Notes under the pieces: model-generated
Database searches by the model: none
What the model saw: only the letters and a program-made list of their open reading frames with translations
Told to the model about the DNA's origin: nothing
NCBI GenBank assembly: GCA_041687455.1
Contig: JAWLBY010000007.1
Location: 62,001 to 126,000, forward strand
DNA: 64,000 bases
Direction: 5' to 3'
From: JAWLBY01 sp041687455
GTDB lineage: Bacteria > Pseudomonadota > Gammaproteobacteria > Xanthomonadales > Xanthomonadaceae
In this document: one piece after another, positions 17,769-26,787 of the stretch
How the letters are laid out: the number at the start of each line of letters is the position of its first letter
Position numbering within the stretch: position 1 is the first letter of the stretch
Position numbers and translations under genes: made by a program

Positions 17769-19296
17769 GCGCGGATCTTCCCGCGCGTGCCCGCAGCCGC
17801 ACCGCCAGCAGCAGCGCCAGGCCACCCGGCACCCACGGGGCGCCCGGCGCGACGTGCGCGAACGGACTCGGCCCATCGGCGGGCGCGACGACCGTCACGC
17901 ACTGATTGGATGTTCCCGATCGACCGCTCAGCGTGCGCGTGCGGCCCGCGGCGTCGATCCATCCGGCCGCGCCCCGGTTGGCGCTGCGCACGATCGGCAT
18001 GCGGAACTCGATCGCGCGAATGCGTGCCATCGCGAGGTCGATCTCGTCGACCACGTGTCGCTCGAACGGCGTGAAGCTCGCCATGTGGATGATGATGTTG
18101 CCACCCTGCAGCGACGCGTCGCGCAGGTGATCGCGGGAATGCAGTTCGTAGCACAGCGTCGGGACCAGGCGCCGGCCGGCACCAAAATCGAAGATCGAGC
18201 CACCCGCGCCGGGTTCGACGTAACCACTGGACAACAGGGGCCGCTCGTACAGCGGCACCAGGCTGGACTTCGCGTGGATCCTTGGCTCCGCGTCCCCGGG
18301 CTCGAACAGCGCGGCCGTCACCTGGAAGCGGTCTGCGACGACCCGTGAGCATTGCATCAGCACCGCGGCTTCGAGCCCCGACGCGATCTGCGGCCCACGC
18401 ACGCACAGCGCACCGACCCGATCGAGGGGAATCGGCACTTCCGGCCAGACGGCGATCTCGCATCGAGGCTGCTCGCGCAGTCCGTCCCGCGAGAGCTCCA
18501 GCGCCGAGCCGGTATGTCCGGCGCGATCCGACAGCATCGTGCGGATGGAGGCGTGATCCGGCAGATCGAGCTGCAACGGCAACGCCTGCAGCGTGACCCC
18601 GTCGCCAGCGGCCTCCTGCGCGTCCAGCGTGTCGATCTTCCACGCGCCATAACCCAGGCATGCGCACGCGATCGTCGCCAGCAACAGCCCGCCTGCGCGG
18701 TGGGTCGGCCACTGTCTCGGCGCGGCGACAAGCCCGCCCAGCCATGCGCTGCTCCACAGCAGCAGCCACAGTGGCAGCACTTCCCCACCAATGCCGGCGA
18801 TCTGCAGCATGACGGTCTGCGGCACGATCAGCAGCGTGGGCGTGTAGGGAAACGGCGCCCACATCCCGGCGATCAGCGATGCAAGGATGGCCGACTGCAG
18901 CAACGGTCGCAGCCAGGTCGGCATGCGTGCCTTGCGCATCAGCGCAGCGTCCAGCCACGCGAACAGCATGAACGGAACGGCGAAGCTGGCAAACAGCAGC
19001 ACGAGGAACAGGTCGCGGTGAGCGGCCGCACCCGGCGCCGCCGCAATGGCCACGCCGAAGGCCTCCCAGTGGCCGGGAATCGTGTATCCGAGCCCGAGCG
19101 CCAGCGCTGAAACCAGCGCGGACGTCAGACGGATCCGCGGCAGCATCGCGAACCATGGCGCAAAGGCGATCCAGGCCAGCATCGGCTGCGGAACCGGCGC
19201 CACGCCGGGCGTCGCCAGCGCGAGCAGTACCGACGACATTGCCGCCGCCGCCAGGCCGATGGCGATGTCGCCGGGGATCGCGGGCCGAATGATCAT
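17752..19296 (-). CDS. apolipoprotein N-acyltransferase-like membrane protein (carbon-nitrogen hydrolase fold)
   Basis: The 514-residue protein has six or more hydrophobic helices in the first 230 residues. A nitrilase-fold domain follows, with the likely triad Glu in VWPEVP, Lys in HAKSSLVPLYE and Cys in LCYELHSRD, the layout of Lnt. A final helix (GGLALLLAVRL) near the C-terminus supports this. Lnt adds the third acyl chain to lipoproteins in the inner membrane. The protein is divergent from canonical Lnt and may be a paralogue with another acyl acceptor. The ATG precedes IIRPAIPG; the open frame upstream has no membrane character and is not included. Confidence 0.78.
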   Translation of the reverse strand: MIIRPAIPGDIAIGLAAAAMSSVLLALATPGVAPVPQPMLAWIAFAPWFAMLPRIRLTSALVSALALGLGYTIPGHWEAFGVAIAAAPGAAAHRDLFLVLLFASFAVPFMLFAWLDAALMRKARMPTWLRPLLQSAILASLIAGMWAPFPYTPTLLIVPQTVMLQIAGIGGEVLPLWLLLWSSAWLGGLVAAPRQWPTHRAGGLLLATIACACLGYGAWKIDTLDAQEAAGDGVTLQALPLQLDLPDHASIRTMLSDRAGHTGSALELSRDGLREQPRCEIAVWPEVPIPLDRVGALCVRGPQIASGLEAAVLMQCSRVVADRFQVTAALFEPGDAEPRIHAKSSLVPLYERPLLSSGYVEPGAGGSIFDFGAGRRLVPTLCYELHSRDHLRDASLQGGNIIIHMASFTPFERHVVDEIDLAMARIRAIEFRMPIVRSANRGAAGWIDAAGRTRTLSGRSGTSNQCVTVVAPADGPSPFAHVAPGAPWVPGGLALLLAVRLRARAGRSAPTADA

Positions 19297-19604
19297 CCAT
19301 GGATGATACGCGGGCCTTTCTGCTGCTGAGCAGCGAGCGGAATGCCGTGAGGCGGCCCGCGGCGGACGGGGCATCGCTGCCCCGTTCGGGCACCTGCTCC
19401 GCAATTCCGTGAGAGTTCGCAGCCCTGTCCGCCGGAAGCTGCAGGCGCGCGTTCTGGCCACGTCAACTCGTGCCACGACGATTCCAACGGAAACATCGTC
19501 CGGCTCGGCCGCTGCAGCAGCGTCGCTCACGCCGCCGAAACGCCTGATCGCCTACAGTTCAGGCCTGACCGGACGCCGCGCCGCGGATATCGCCTGGGAA
19601 GCTC
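19297..19604. other. gap between divergent genes, nothing recognised
   Basis: This 308-bp gap separates the Lnt-like gene from the DUF255 fragment. I see no gene, repeat or clear promoter in it. Confidence 0.4.
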
Positions 19605-19896
19605 ATGCTCCGATATCTGCTGGTCGTACTTGCATCGCTGCTTTCAACCGTGGCCGTCGCGGCCGATCCACTGCCGTGGCTGCGCGACGACCAGGCGGCA
19701 TTCGAGCGTGCCCGCAACGAGCAGCGCTTCGTGCTGCTTTACCTCGAAGCGGTCTGGTGCCACTGGTGCCATGTGATGGATCACGAAACCTACGCCGACA
19801 GCGCGGTGCAGCGGGCGATCGCCGAGCACTACGTGCCGCTGCGTGCGGATCGATTCCGACGCCCGGCCCGATCTCGCCGCCCGCTACCGAAGAATG
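19605..19896 (+). pseudogene. N-terminal fragment of a DUF255/YyaL-type thioredoxin-like protein
   Basis: A signal peptide and the thioredoxin-like core of DUF255 (AVWCHWCHVMDHETYADSA) are intact, with a GGGAAG ribosome-binding site. Near 19840 the frame shifts: the expected continuation DSDARPDLAARY is in the +1 frame. Homology stops at about 19896, where the sequence GAAGAATGGGGTCAGG begins. The real protein should be longer. The gene was cut by the insertion or rearrangement that brought in the hairpin element and the cysteine synthase fragment. Confidence 0.75.
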
Positions 19897-19938
19897 TACC
19901 GAAGAATGGGGTCAGGTCTAGCACGGTTGCGAAAAAGA

Positions 19939-20029
19939 GGTCAGAGTCATTCTCTGCATGTGCGCGAGAGCGGCGGGCGACCCACGGTCGTCATGGTCGC
20001 GCCCCGTTTCTCACAAATTGTCTCTGACC
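19939..20029. mobile_element. GGTCAGAG hairpin element, copy A
   Basis: This 91-bp element runs from GGTCAGAG to CTCTGACC. The interior is an imperfect palindrome (arms around TGTGCGCGAGAGCGG...CCGTTTCTCACA, loop near 19983-19994). It is preceded by GGGGTCAGGTCTAGCACGG, also found at copy C. It has no coding capacity, and its ends are inverted repeats, so it looks like a non-autonomous MITE/REP-type element. Confidence 0.75.
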
Positions 20030-20047
20030 CCTTTCTACCCCTTTCTG

Positions 20048-21013
20048 GCGGGCTACGGCACCGGCGGCACGCTCAAGGGCGTCGCCCGCGTGCTGCGCGC
20101 GCGTTCGCCATCGACCCGCATCGTGGTCTGCGAGCCCGACAACTCGGCGCTGCTCGGCAGCCACATCGCGCAGGCGCGAACGCCCGACGGCGCGGTCGCC
20201 GCCAGCCACCCGGCGGCGCGGCCGCATCCGGTGCAGGGCTGGGGACCGGATTTCATCCCGAAGCTGACCGAAGACGCGGTGAGCGCCGGACTGCACGACC
20301 GACTGCTGCCGATCGACGGCCGCGACGCGCTGCGGCTGGCCCGTGAACTGGCGACCCACGAGGGCATCTTCTGCGGCATCTCCGGCGGCGCGACCTATGC
20401 CGGCGCACTGGCGGTCGCGCGCGACGCGACACCCGGCAGCACCATCGTCTGCATGATTCCCGATACCGGCGAACGCTACCTGTCGACGCTGCTGTTCGAC
20501 GGCATCCCCGAAGAAATGACCGACGAGGAATGGGCGATCTCGCGCTCGACGCCGAACGTCCGCTTCGACGTGCCGGGACCGCCGCCGCCACCGGTGCCCG
20601 ATGCGGCGATCGATCCCGACGCCGCCGCCTTCGTCGAGCAGGCGCTGCGCGACCGCGACCCGCCCGTCGTGATGTTCGCCCACCAGTGGTGCGACTTCTG
20701 CGCATCGGTCCGGCGCTACTTCGACAGCGCCGGCATCCCGTACCGATCGATCGACATGGATTCGGTCGCCTATGCCGAAGGCGACCGCGGATTCAGGATC
20801 CGCCTCGCGCTTGCGGCACGCACCGGCATGATGACCGTGCCGCAGGTGTTCGTCGGCGGCGAACTGCTCGGCGGTTGCACCGAAGCCCTCACCGCGGCGC
20901 GCGACGGAACGCTGGCCCGGCGGCTCGGCGCGTTCGGCATCGTGCCGAACGATGCCAGCCAGACCGGCGATCCGCAGGGCTTCCTGCCGAAGTGGCTGCA
21001 GCCGCGGAAGTGA
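20048..21013 (+). pseudogene. 5'-truncated copy of the cysteine synthase-glutaredoxin gene
   Basis: From GYGTGGTLKG to the stop, the translation is nearly identical to residues about 175-494 of the intact gene at 59235-60719 (one visible change, IVVCEPD for IVICEPD). The PLP lysine region is missing. Homology to the other locus continues past the stop to GAAATGACTCTGACCC (about 21110-21126) and begins 18 bp after hairpin copy A. It is a recent partial duplication, probably not functional as a synthase, although the glutaredoxin domain (CDFC) is intact. Confidence 0.85.
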
Positions 21014-21160
21014 ACCCGGACCGTGATCGCCGGAGACTACGCTCGACAGCACGTTGGGCAGCGTTGCCAGTCCGGGAGACCATGTCGCCCGGGCGCTCGC
21101 GCTGGCTGGAAATGACTCTGACCCAACTCTGAGCGACTTGCCGGGCCCGTGCTTGCGCAG

Positions 21161-21180
21161 TTTAGATAAGCGGTTATATT
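21161..21180 (+). promoter_or_regulatory. candidate promoter/operator upstream of marR-type gene
   Basis: An AT-rich island, TTTAGATAAGCGGTTATATT, stands out from GC-rich surroundings. It contains ATAA-GCGG-TTAT, a small inverted repeat of the kind bound by MarR dimers, and a TATATT -10-like hexamer. It lies 136 bp upstream of the regulator start. Confidence 0.4.
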
Positions 21181-21315
21181 AGTGCGCATGGGAAATCCGC
21201 CCGTGGGTGACGGGATCAGTCGCCGATCTGCCGACCCTTGCCGTCGCCGACGCGCTGCTCGTCAGCCGGCGCGGCGATGACCTGCCGTTCAACCAGAACC
21301 GATACAGGCTGCTGC

Positions 21316-21780
21316 ATGAATCGAACGCTTGGAACGCAATTGCGCACACTGCTGGAATTGCTCGACGGCGCCGTCGAGCGCGCATACGAAAAGCTCGGTC
21401 TGGACTACCGGCCGCGATACACGCCGATCATGCGCGTACTGATCGATCGGCGCTCGGCCAGCGTCGGTGAGATCGCGGAGGCGGCGGGCATCAGCCAGCC
21501 GTCGGCGACCCAGACGATCGGAATCATGGCGAACGCCGGCCTCGTCGCGATCGGAGCGGGTGTCGATGACGCGCGCAAGCGAGTGGTGCGGCTGACCGCG
21601 AAGGGCCGCGCCCTGGTGCCCGCGCTGCAGAGCTGCTGGATGGCCACGGCGGTCGCCGCCGAGAGCCTCGACCGTGAGCTCGATCCACCACTCGGACCGT
21701 GCCTCGAGGCCGCGCTGGCGGCGCTCGCACGCCGGTCGTATGACGAGCGAATCCAGCAGGCGCTGCAGACGCAGCAGTGA
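21316..21780 (+). CDS. MarR-family transcriptional regulator
   Basis: This 154-residue winged-helix protein has its recognition region around SVGEIAEAAGISQPSATQTI (about 55-75) and a wing segment DDARKRVVRLTAKGRALVPA (about 90-110). These give the MarR fold, a dimer that binds a palindromic operator and is released by ligand. The ATG at NRTLGTQL fits the family length. It stands alone on the plus strand, followed by a 310-bp gap and an S41 peptidase. Autoregulation through the AT-rich site upstream is possible. Confidence 0.83.
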   Translation: MNRTLGTQLRTLLELLDGAVERAYEKLGLDYRPRYTPIMRVLIDRRSASVGEIAEAAGISQPSATQTIGIMANAGLVAIGAGVDDARKRVVRLTAKGRALVPALQSCWMATAVAAESLDRELDPPLGPCLEAALAALARRSYDERIQQALQTQQ

Positions 21781-22090
21781 GTGCGATCGACGCGCACATT
21801 CGCGCGCGGTCGCGTCGCCGCCGCGACGGGCCCAGCGAAGAGCGGATGCCGACGCAGCGCGTGCACGCGCGACACCGCTGCCCCGGCTGATCTGACGAAA
21901 ACAACCGACGCCTGCGCGCTGCATGTCCGCTGCCGGACAGCAGACGAGCGGCACCAAGAGCCACCATGCGGGTATTCGACAACCGTTGACCGGCTGCACC
22001 GCTCCGCGCCCGATCGCGGGTGCCGCGGCCGGCCGCATCGACCAACGCCACGCCGCCGCACGATGCGGCGCACTTCAAGGACCCACGCAG
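21781..22090. other. gap, nothing recognised
   Basis: This 310-bp GC-rich gap lies between the MarR-type gene and the S41 peptidase. I see no gene, repeat or terminator with a T tract. Confidence 0.35.
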
Positions 22091-23185
22091 ATGAACACCT
22101 TCCTGAAAGCGGCTGCTGCCGCCTTCTCAGCAATGATCGTTGCGGTCGTGCTGATCGCCACCGGCGTCATGCCGTCACCGCTGCAGATGCCACGGCGAGG
22201 GCCACCGCAGAACGACATGGTGATAGACGAGGCCATGCGCACCGAAGTGCTGGAGCGACTGATCGCCAACGTCAACGGCTTCTACGTGTTCGAGAAGCAG
22301 GCAGCGGCGGTGGAGAAGGATCTGCGCGGCCGGCAGCAGCGCGGCGAGTACGCCACGATCACGAGCGCGGAGGAATTTGCCGCGACGCTGACCGCAGACC
22401 TCCAGCGCGTCACCGGTGACCGCCACCTGCACGTCGACTACAGCGAGGCAATCACTCCTTCGCAAGCGCAAACCGATGCCGAAGAAGCCGCGCCGACGGA
22501 CTCCGAGGACCTGCGCCGGCGCAACCACGGCTTCGAGCGCGTCGAACGGCTGCCGTTCAACATCGGCTACCTCGACCTGCGCGGGTTCGCACCGGCCGAC
22601 CTGCTGGCAAACAAGCTGGCGGCCGCGATGACCCTGCTCGCCGACACCCGCGCGCTGGTCATCGACCTGCGGGCCAACGGTGGCGGCGACCCCAGGGCGG
22701 TCGCATTGCTGGCCAGCTACCTGTTCGACGAACCGACCCGCCTCAACGACATCTTTGAACGTGGCAGCAACGTGACCCAGCAGTACTGGACCACCGACAC
22801 CCTGGCGGGGCCGCGATACGGCGTCGCGCGCAAGGTCTACCTGCTGATCGGCAACGACACCTTCTCCGCCGCCGAGGATTTCGCCTACGCGCTGAAGAAT
22901 CTCGGTCGTGCCACGCTGATCGGTGCGAGCACCGGCGGCGGTGCCCATCCGGCCACAGCCCGGCGACTGAACGATCACTTCGGCGCGATCGTGCCGACCG
23001 GTCGTTCGATCAGTCCGATCACGCATACCGACTGGGAAGGTGTCGGCGTGGTGCCCGACATCGCCATCGACGCCGACGACGCCCTTGCGCACGCCCAGAT
23101 CCTGATCCTGGAGAAGCTGCTCGCTGGCGAGGCAACCCCCCATGCGGCCGAGCAGCTCCAGCACCGTCTCGCTGAACTGCGCTGA
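22091..23185 (+). CDS. S41-family peptidase (tail-specific/IRBP-like)
   Basis: The 364-residue exported protein has an N-terminal hydrophobic segment (FSAMIVAVVLIATGVM) that acts as a signal or anchor. An N-terminal helical domain resembling the S41 N-terminal region follows. The catalytic core contains ALVIDLRANGGGDPRAVALL and the nucleophile region LIGNDTFSAAEDFAYAL (Ser about residue 261). No PDZ domain is obvious, as in IRBP-type S41 proteins. The ATG is preceded by AAGGA. It likely cleaves peptides in the periplasm; the substrate is unknown. Confidence 0.87.
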   Translation: MNTFLKAAAAAFSAMIVAVVLIATGVMPSPLQMPRRGPPQNDMVIDEAMRTEVLERLIANVNGFYVFEKQAAAVEKDLRGRQQRGEYATITSAEEFAATLTADLQRVTGDRHLHVDYSEAITPSQAQTDAEEAAPTDSEDLRRRNHGFERVERLPFNIGYLDLRGFAPADLLANKLAAAMTLLADTRALVIDLRANGGGDPRAVALLASYLFDEPTRLNDIFERGSNVTQQYWTTDTLAGPRYGVARKVYLLIGNDTFSAAEDFAYALKNLGRATLIGASTGGGAHPATARRLNDHFGAIVPTGRSISPITHTDWEGVGVVPDIAIDADDALAHAQILILEKLLAGEATPHAAEQLQHRLAELR

Positions 23186-23531
23186 CCACCCGCGAAGCGA
23201 TGCGGCCACGGACGGAGACCAGCCCACCCTCGGGCTTCCACCGATTCCGTACCCACCCGGATCGAGCACTTCAGGCGCCTGCCTTGTGTTCGGGGCGCGC
23301 CGGGCGCCGGCCCGGCCGACAGGTTGCCGACGCGACCGGCCGCGCGCGTGCTGATGAAGTGGCATCAAGGGGCCGGCGTCTTCCCGCTGATCGACGATCG
23401 CCCGGCGCCGAGCCCGATGCTTGTCTCGGTCCGACTGCTCCGGAACGGAACGGTCGATCCGCTGTCCCACTGCGTGAACCGCCGCCCTCGGCAAGGGGCC
23501 CATCGACGCTATCGAAAATCGATCATGAGCT

Positions 23532-23640
23532 ATGTCCGTGCTCCTCGCCGCATTCGCACTCGCCTCCGGAAATATCCGATCGTGCTCCTCGCCGCATCCG
23601 CACTCACCTCCGCGGATGCCCGGCTGCGAAAGGGGTCAGA
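23532..23640 (+). pseudogene. duplicated signal-peptide-like fragment
   Basis: Two imperfect direct repeats (about 23537-23571 and 23580-23615, CGTGCTCCTCGCCGCATYCG type) read SVLLAAFALASG and IVLLAASALTSADA. These look like two tandem copies of a signal peptide start. No downstream protein follows; the sequence runs into hairpin copy B. The stretch 23186-23531 upstream holds no gene I can support. Confidence 0.4.
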
Positions 23641-23644
23641 GCCA

Positions 23645-23735
23645 GGTCAGAGTCATTTTCTGCATGTGCGCGAGAGCGGCGGGCGACCCACGGTAATCAT
23701 GGTCGCGCCCCGTTTCTCACAAATTGTCTCTGACC
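23645..23735. mobile_element. GGTCAGAG hairpin element, copy B
   Basis: This 91-bp copy has the same ends as copy A and few internal changes (TAATCAT in the loop). It is preceded by an extra GGGGTCAGAG (23633-23642) and followed by TTGTGGGCCCC. It separates a signal-peptide fragment on the left from an oxidoreductase N-terminal fragment on the right. Confidence 0.75.
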
Positions 23736-23754
23736 CACTTGTGGGCCCCTTTCT

Positions 23755-23822
23755 TGTGCGCGACAGAAGCGTTCGGGCGCCGGGTCCGGGTGCCCCTGGA
23801 TGATCACGATTCGACGTGCCAT
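23755..23822 (-). pseudogene. N-terminal fragment of flavodoxin-fold NAD(P)H oxidoreductase
   Basis: From an ATG with a good GGAGGG ribosome-binding site, the minus strand reads ARRIVIIQGHPDP, the typical start of the NAD(P)H dehydrogenase (quinone)/YheR-type family. After about 22 codons homology is lost at the border with hairpin copy B. Only the promoter-proximal end of the gene survives. Confidence 0.6.
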
Positions 23823-23949
23823 GTCGCCCTCCGTTCGTGTCGTCGCATGGTCAAGCCCGTTGCCTTGCGCAGCGTGGTCCTCGCTCAGTCCAGGACAACG
23901 CCGCCGGATGCTCTGCCAACGCAGACACCCGACACCCGATACCCGGAGG

Positions 23950-24867
23950 TCACTCGCAAGGCGGCAGCTCAGCGGCCCCCGGCCGGCGCGACGGCGTCGC
24001 GACAAAGCCGCCGAACTCACCGGCGGCGTAGCCGTACCACTCGCCGACGATCACGCCACGCTCGTTGATCCCGTCGGGAAACGTCGCCGGGTACGCGTTG
24101 CCGCCCTCGCAATGCACCGACTCGGGCACCACGAAGGCGTGGAACTCACCGTCGTAGACGAACCCTCGCACGCCCAGGCTCTGCTGCAGCTGGCCGACGA
24201 TGTCGCCGCGATTGTTGATGTCGACGGCGCGGGTTTCCAGCGCGCCGGGAAACGCCAGCGTCGCGAACTCGCCGTCCTGCTCGATGAATCCACGCACCGA
24301 CATGCCTGCCGCCTCGTACCAGCCGACGATCTCGCCGATATCGTTGATGCCGCTTACGACGGTGATCGTGCTGCCCGGAACGTCGATGGTCTCGACGACC
24401 CCATCGCGATAGCGAAAACCGTGTGTGCCGGTGCCGTCGACATGGCTTCCGACGATCTCGCCGCGATTGTTCAGGTCGGTCGGCAAGCCCGGCAGCGACA
24501 GCGGCGTGAAGCTGCCGCGTTCGTACAGAAAATGCACGAGCACGCCGTCGACGGTCGCCACGCCGACAGTCTGACCGCGCTCGTTGATGCCGACGAAGTC
24601 GGTCATCGTCGCGCCCGGGTAGCGGACGAGGATGTACTCACCGCGTAACCGGATGAACCCGGCATCGCTGCCTCCGTCCGGCGGCTCGGCCAGCTGCCCG
24701 ACGACGTCGCCGCGATTGTTGATGCCGCGGGCAATGATGTGCGCGTTCGCGCCGGGGTAGTCCAGCAGTGTGAACGTGTAGCCCGCCGGCTGCGGTTTCG
24801 CGGCCGCCGGTCCCGCGAGCAGAATCGCGAACAACGAAATACGCACGACGTTGGCGAGTGCATGCAT
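23950..24867 (-). CDS. exported HAF-repeat protein
   Basis: The 305-residue protein has a signal peptide (about residues 1-24, ending AGPAAAK). At least six repeats follow, carrying the motif [DG]INNRGDVVGQ or a close variant (RGINNRGDVVGQ, GINERGQTVGV, DLNNRGEIVGS, GINDIGEIVGW, DINNRGDIVGQ, GINERGVIVGE), the extracellular HAF repeat. The array is predicted to fold as a beta-propeller-like structure. The function is unknown; HAF proteins are secreted or surface-located. The start was set at the ATG 5 nt after GGAGGAG. Confidence 0.82.
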   Translation of the reverse strand: MHALANVVRISLFAILLAGPAAAKPQPAGYTFTLLDYPGANAHIIARGINNRGDVVGQLAEPPDGGSDAGFIRLRGEYILVRYPGATMTDFVGINERGQTVGVATVDGVLVHFLYERGSFTPLSLPGLPTDLNNRGEIVGSHVDGTGTHGFRYRDGVVETIDVPGSTITVVSGINDIGEIVGWYEAAGMSVRGFIEQDGEFATLAFPGALETRAVDINNRGDIVGQLQQSLGVRGFVYDGEFHAFVVPESVHCEGGNAYPATFPDGINERGVIVGEWYGYAAGEFGGFVATPSRRPGAAELPPCE

Positions 24868-25056
24868 GGCGTCTCCTCCGGTCGGTGGCTCGAATCTCCC
24901 ATCTCGAACCTCGTATCGCGGAGCATCCGTTCGCTCGCGCACCAACAGGCGCCGCCATGCTCGACGCCGGCAAGCGGCCGTACAGCGGGGTGCGATGATG
25001 TTTGGGCGTGACTGCTGCAGTACGTGAGGTACTGATCAGCGAGTCCGCACCGGGCC

Positions 25057-25198
25057 GCTCGCCCTCAGATATTGAAGGCGCGAGGCGCTGCCCTTCCCTT
25101 TGCGTATCGAGGGGCGTGGCCCCCTACGAAGCCGCTCGCCCCGAGCTATCGTAGCGCGAGCCCTCACGAAGCTCGCCCTGAGGTATCGAAGGGCGAGC
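25057..25198. repeat. cluster of CGCCCTGAGGTATCGAAGGGCG-type palindromes
   Basis: Three or four degenerate copies lie close together: 25057-25085, about 25091-25120, 25134-25161 and the best one, 25171-25198 (GCTCGCCCTGAGGTATCGAAGGGCGAGC). The same family occurs at 12332-12359 and 62799-62826. The rest of the 487-bp gap (24868-25354) shows nothing else. Confidence 0.7.
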
Positions 25199-25354
25199 CC
25201 GCACGCCGCCACGCCGTCCGTACCCCGACACAACGGTTTCGCTGCACCGCGCACTCGCACCGGCCACGCATGTGCCGCATGTGGGCGGACGCTCGAACCC
25301 GCACCGAAGCGAGCGCGCGCCTAAGCTGCAACGCACCGCACACATCCAGGTCGG

Positions 25355-25888
25355 CTACAAGGTCGATGTCACCTTCCCACCCTGTCGCTGCAGCAGCTCG
25401 GCCGCCCGCTCGCGCTGCGCTGAGCTGAACGCATGCACCACCACGGTCGTCTCGCCGTGCGCCATCGCATGCCGCGCGGCGTCGATATAGCGGTCGTGGT
25501 CCGGTCGCAAGGTGACGAGCCCGCCCAGCATCAGGCCTGCCATCGCGCCGAAGAACAGCAGCACGACCGCGGACAGTATCGGCGCGCTGACGATGAGCTG
25601 CACGCCCAGCCCAAACAGCACGGCGAACAGCAGCAAGCCGGCGGTGCTGCCGACCACGCCAAGCCGCAGGTGCGCGCGCAACAACGTGTGCCAGATGCCG
25701 CCCTCCTCCGGCTCCAGCTTGCGACCCGCATGCGGCTCCGAGGGCGTGATCACATTCACCTGCTCCGGCGCCAGCGCCAGCTCGGCGGCCACCGCCTGCG
25801 CCGCCGCACGCGCAGCCGACGGATCGCGGAACACGGCGGCCAGCTTGCTGCTGGACGCTTCACCGGTAATCGCGGTGGCAGCCGTCAT
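25355..25888 (-). CDS. hypothetical membrane protein with split alpha/beta domain
   Basis: The 177-residue protein has an N-terminal region KLAAVFRDPSAARAAAQAVA (beta-alpha unit), two transmembrane helices (about 95-118 and 122-145, with LLFFGAMAGLMLGGLV), and a C-terminal TTVVVHAFSSAQRERAAELL. The two soluble ends together resemble a ferredoxin-like fold interrupted by a hairpin, as in proteins annotated as general-stress or DUF1269-like. I cannot assign a precise family. The gene is divergent from trmY, with a 156-bp shared upstream region. Confidence 0.6.
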   Translation of the reverse strand: MTAATAITGEASSSKLAAVFRDPSAARAAAQAVAAELALAPEQVNVITPSEPHAGRKLEPEEGGIWHTLLRAHLRLGVVGSTAGLLLFAVLFGLGVQLIVSAPILSAVVLLFFGAMAGLMLGGLVTLRPDHDRYIDAARHAMAHGETTVVVHAFSSAQRERAAELLQRQGGKVTSTL

Positions 25889-26044
25889 GACGCATCTCCG
25901 TGGCATCAACATGCCAACCCTTGCAGAGCGCCGGTTTCCGCGCGCTGAACCGACTGGATTGGCAGTTGCGTCAGAATGGCAGCTGACTGGGTTCACGTTT
26001 CCTTATCATCTGCCGGCCCTGGCCACGGATCCAAGACGACACCG

Positions 26045-26638
26045 ATGCGAACCTTCGTACTGAAAGCGCGGGCGGCCTCCACCGACAGCGCGAAACTGCT
26101 CGCGTCCGTCGGCACGGGGGCGCACCCGGAGATCCTGGCCCACACGCTGATGAACGCGATCTTCGTCGCCCAGGCGCATCGACCGGACGTGGTCGTCTAC
26201 CTGGTCCTCGAAAGCACGGCGGACTTCTCCCGCACGATCCGCTTCGAAGCCAACGCGATGCAGGACATCGGCGGCTTCGACGAGCAGACTCTGCTGGCCA
26301 AGGTGGCCAGGGCGCTCGATGCGTCACGGGGAATGGACAAGGAGCAGACCCGTCCGGTCGAACCGGGCGTGACGGTGCGCACCGAAAGTTTCGAACGGCT
26401 GGTGCAACACCTCGCCGAAGATCACCAGGTGTTCGTGATGGACAGGAAAGGCGCACCGATCGGTGAGCAGCCGTTCGACGGCAACCCCTGCTTCCTGCTG
26501 ACCGACCACATCCCGATGCCGAAGAAGACCCTGCACACCCTCGACCGACTCGGCGCGTCCCGGATCACGCTCGGGCGGACGATGCTGTTTGCCTCGCAGT
26601 GCGTGGTGCTGATCCATCACGAGCTGGACCGGCGGTAA
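26045..26638 (+). CDS. trmY: tRNA pseudouridine(54) N1-methyltransferase TrmY homologue
   Basis: The 197-residue protein belongs to the SPOUT superfamily COG1901/DUF358. It starts MRTFVLKARAASTDSAKL, contains ILAHTLMNAIFVAQAHRPDVVVYLV, and ends in the cofactor knot FLLTDHIPMP ... RITLGRTMLF and CVVLIHHELDRR. Archaeal TrmY methylates pseudouridine 54 of tRNA with S-adenosylmethionine. Bacterial homologues are scattered, and their substrate may differ. The ATG chosen matches the archaeal N-terminus. The last 26 codons are duplicated about 60 bp downstream. Confidence 0.85.
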   Translation: MRTFVLKARAASTDSAKLLASVGTGAHPEILAHTLMNAIFVAQAHRPDVVVYLVLESTADFSRTIRFEANAMQDIGGFDEQTLLAKVARALDASRGMDKEQTRPVEPGVTVRTESFERLVQHLAEDHQVFVMDRKGAPIGEQPFDGNPCFLLTDHIPMPKKTLHTLDRLGASRITLGRTMLFASQCVVLIHHELDRR

Positions 26639-26675
26639 CCACGGTGAAAGGGGACGGAGGCAATTACTGTAACCG

Positions 26676-26755
26676 CGGATCGCGCTCGGGCGGACGATGC
26701 TGTTCGCCTCGCCAGTGCGTGGTGCTGATCCATCACGAGCTGGATCGGCGGAAGA
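26676..26755 (+). pseudogene. duplicated 3' end of trmY
   Basis: About 80 bp repeats the trmY 3' end with few changes (GCGCTCGGGCGGACGATGCTG to GAGCTGGATCGGCGG), including one inserted base. It lies between a GAAAGGGGACGGAGGCAATT motif (26645-26664) and the GAAGAATGGGGCAGG that begins hairpin copy C. It has no start and is not functional. Confidence 0.75.
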
Positions 26756-26787
26756 ATGGGGCAGGTCTAGCACGGTTGCGAAAAAGA

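Noticed and set aside
26626..26662. Possible tRNA or small RNA downstream of trmY
   Set aside because: No cloverleaf; the sequence is a repeat motif followed by the trmY duplicate.
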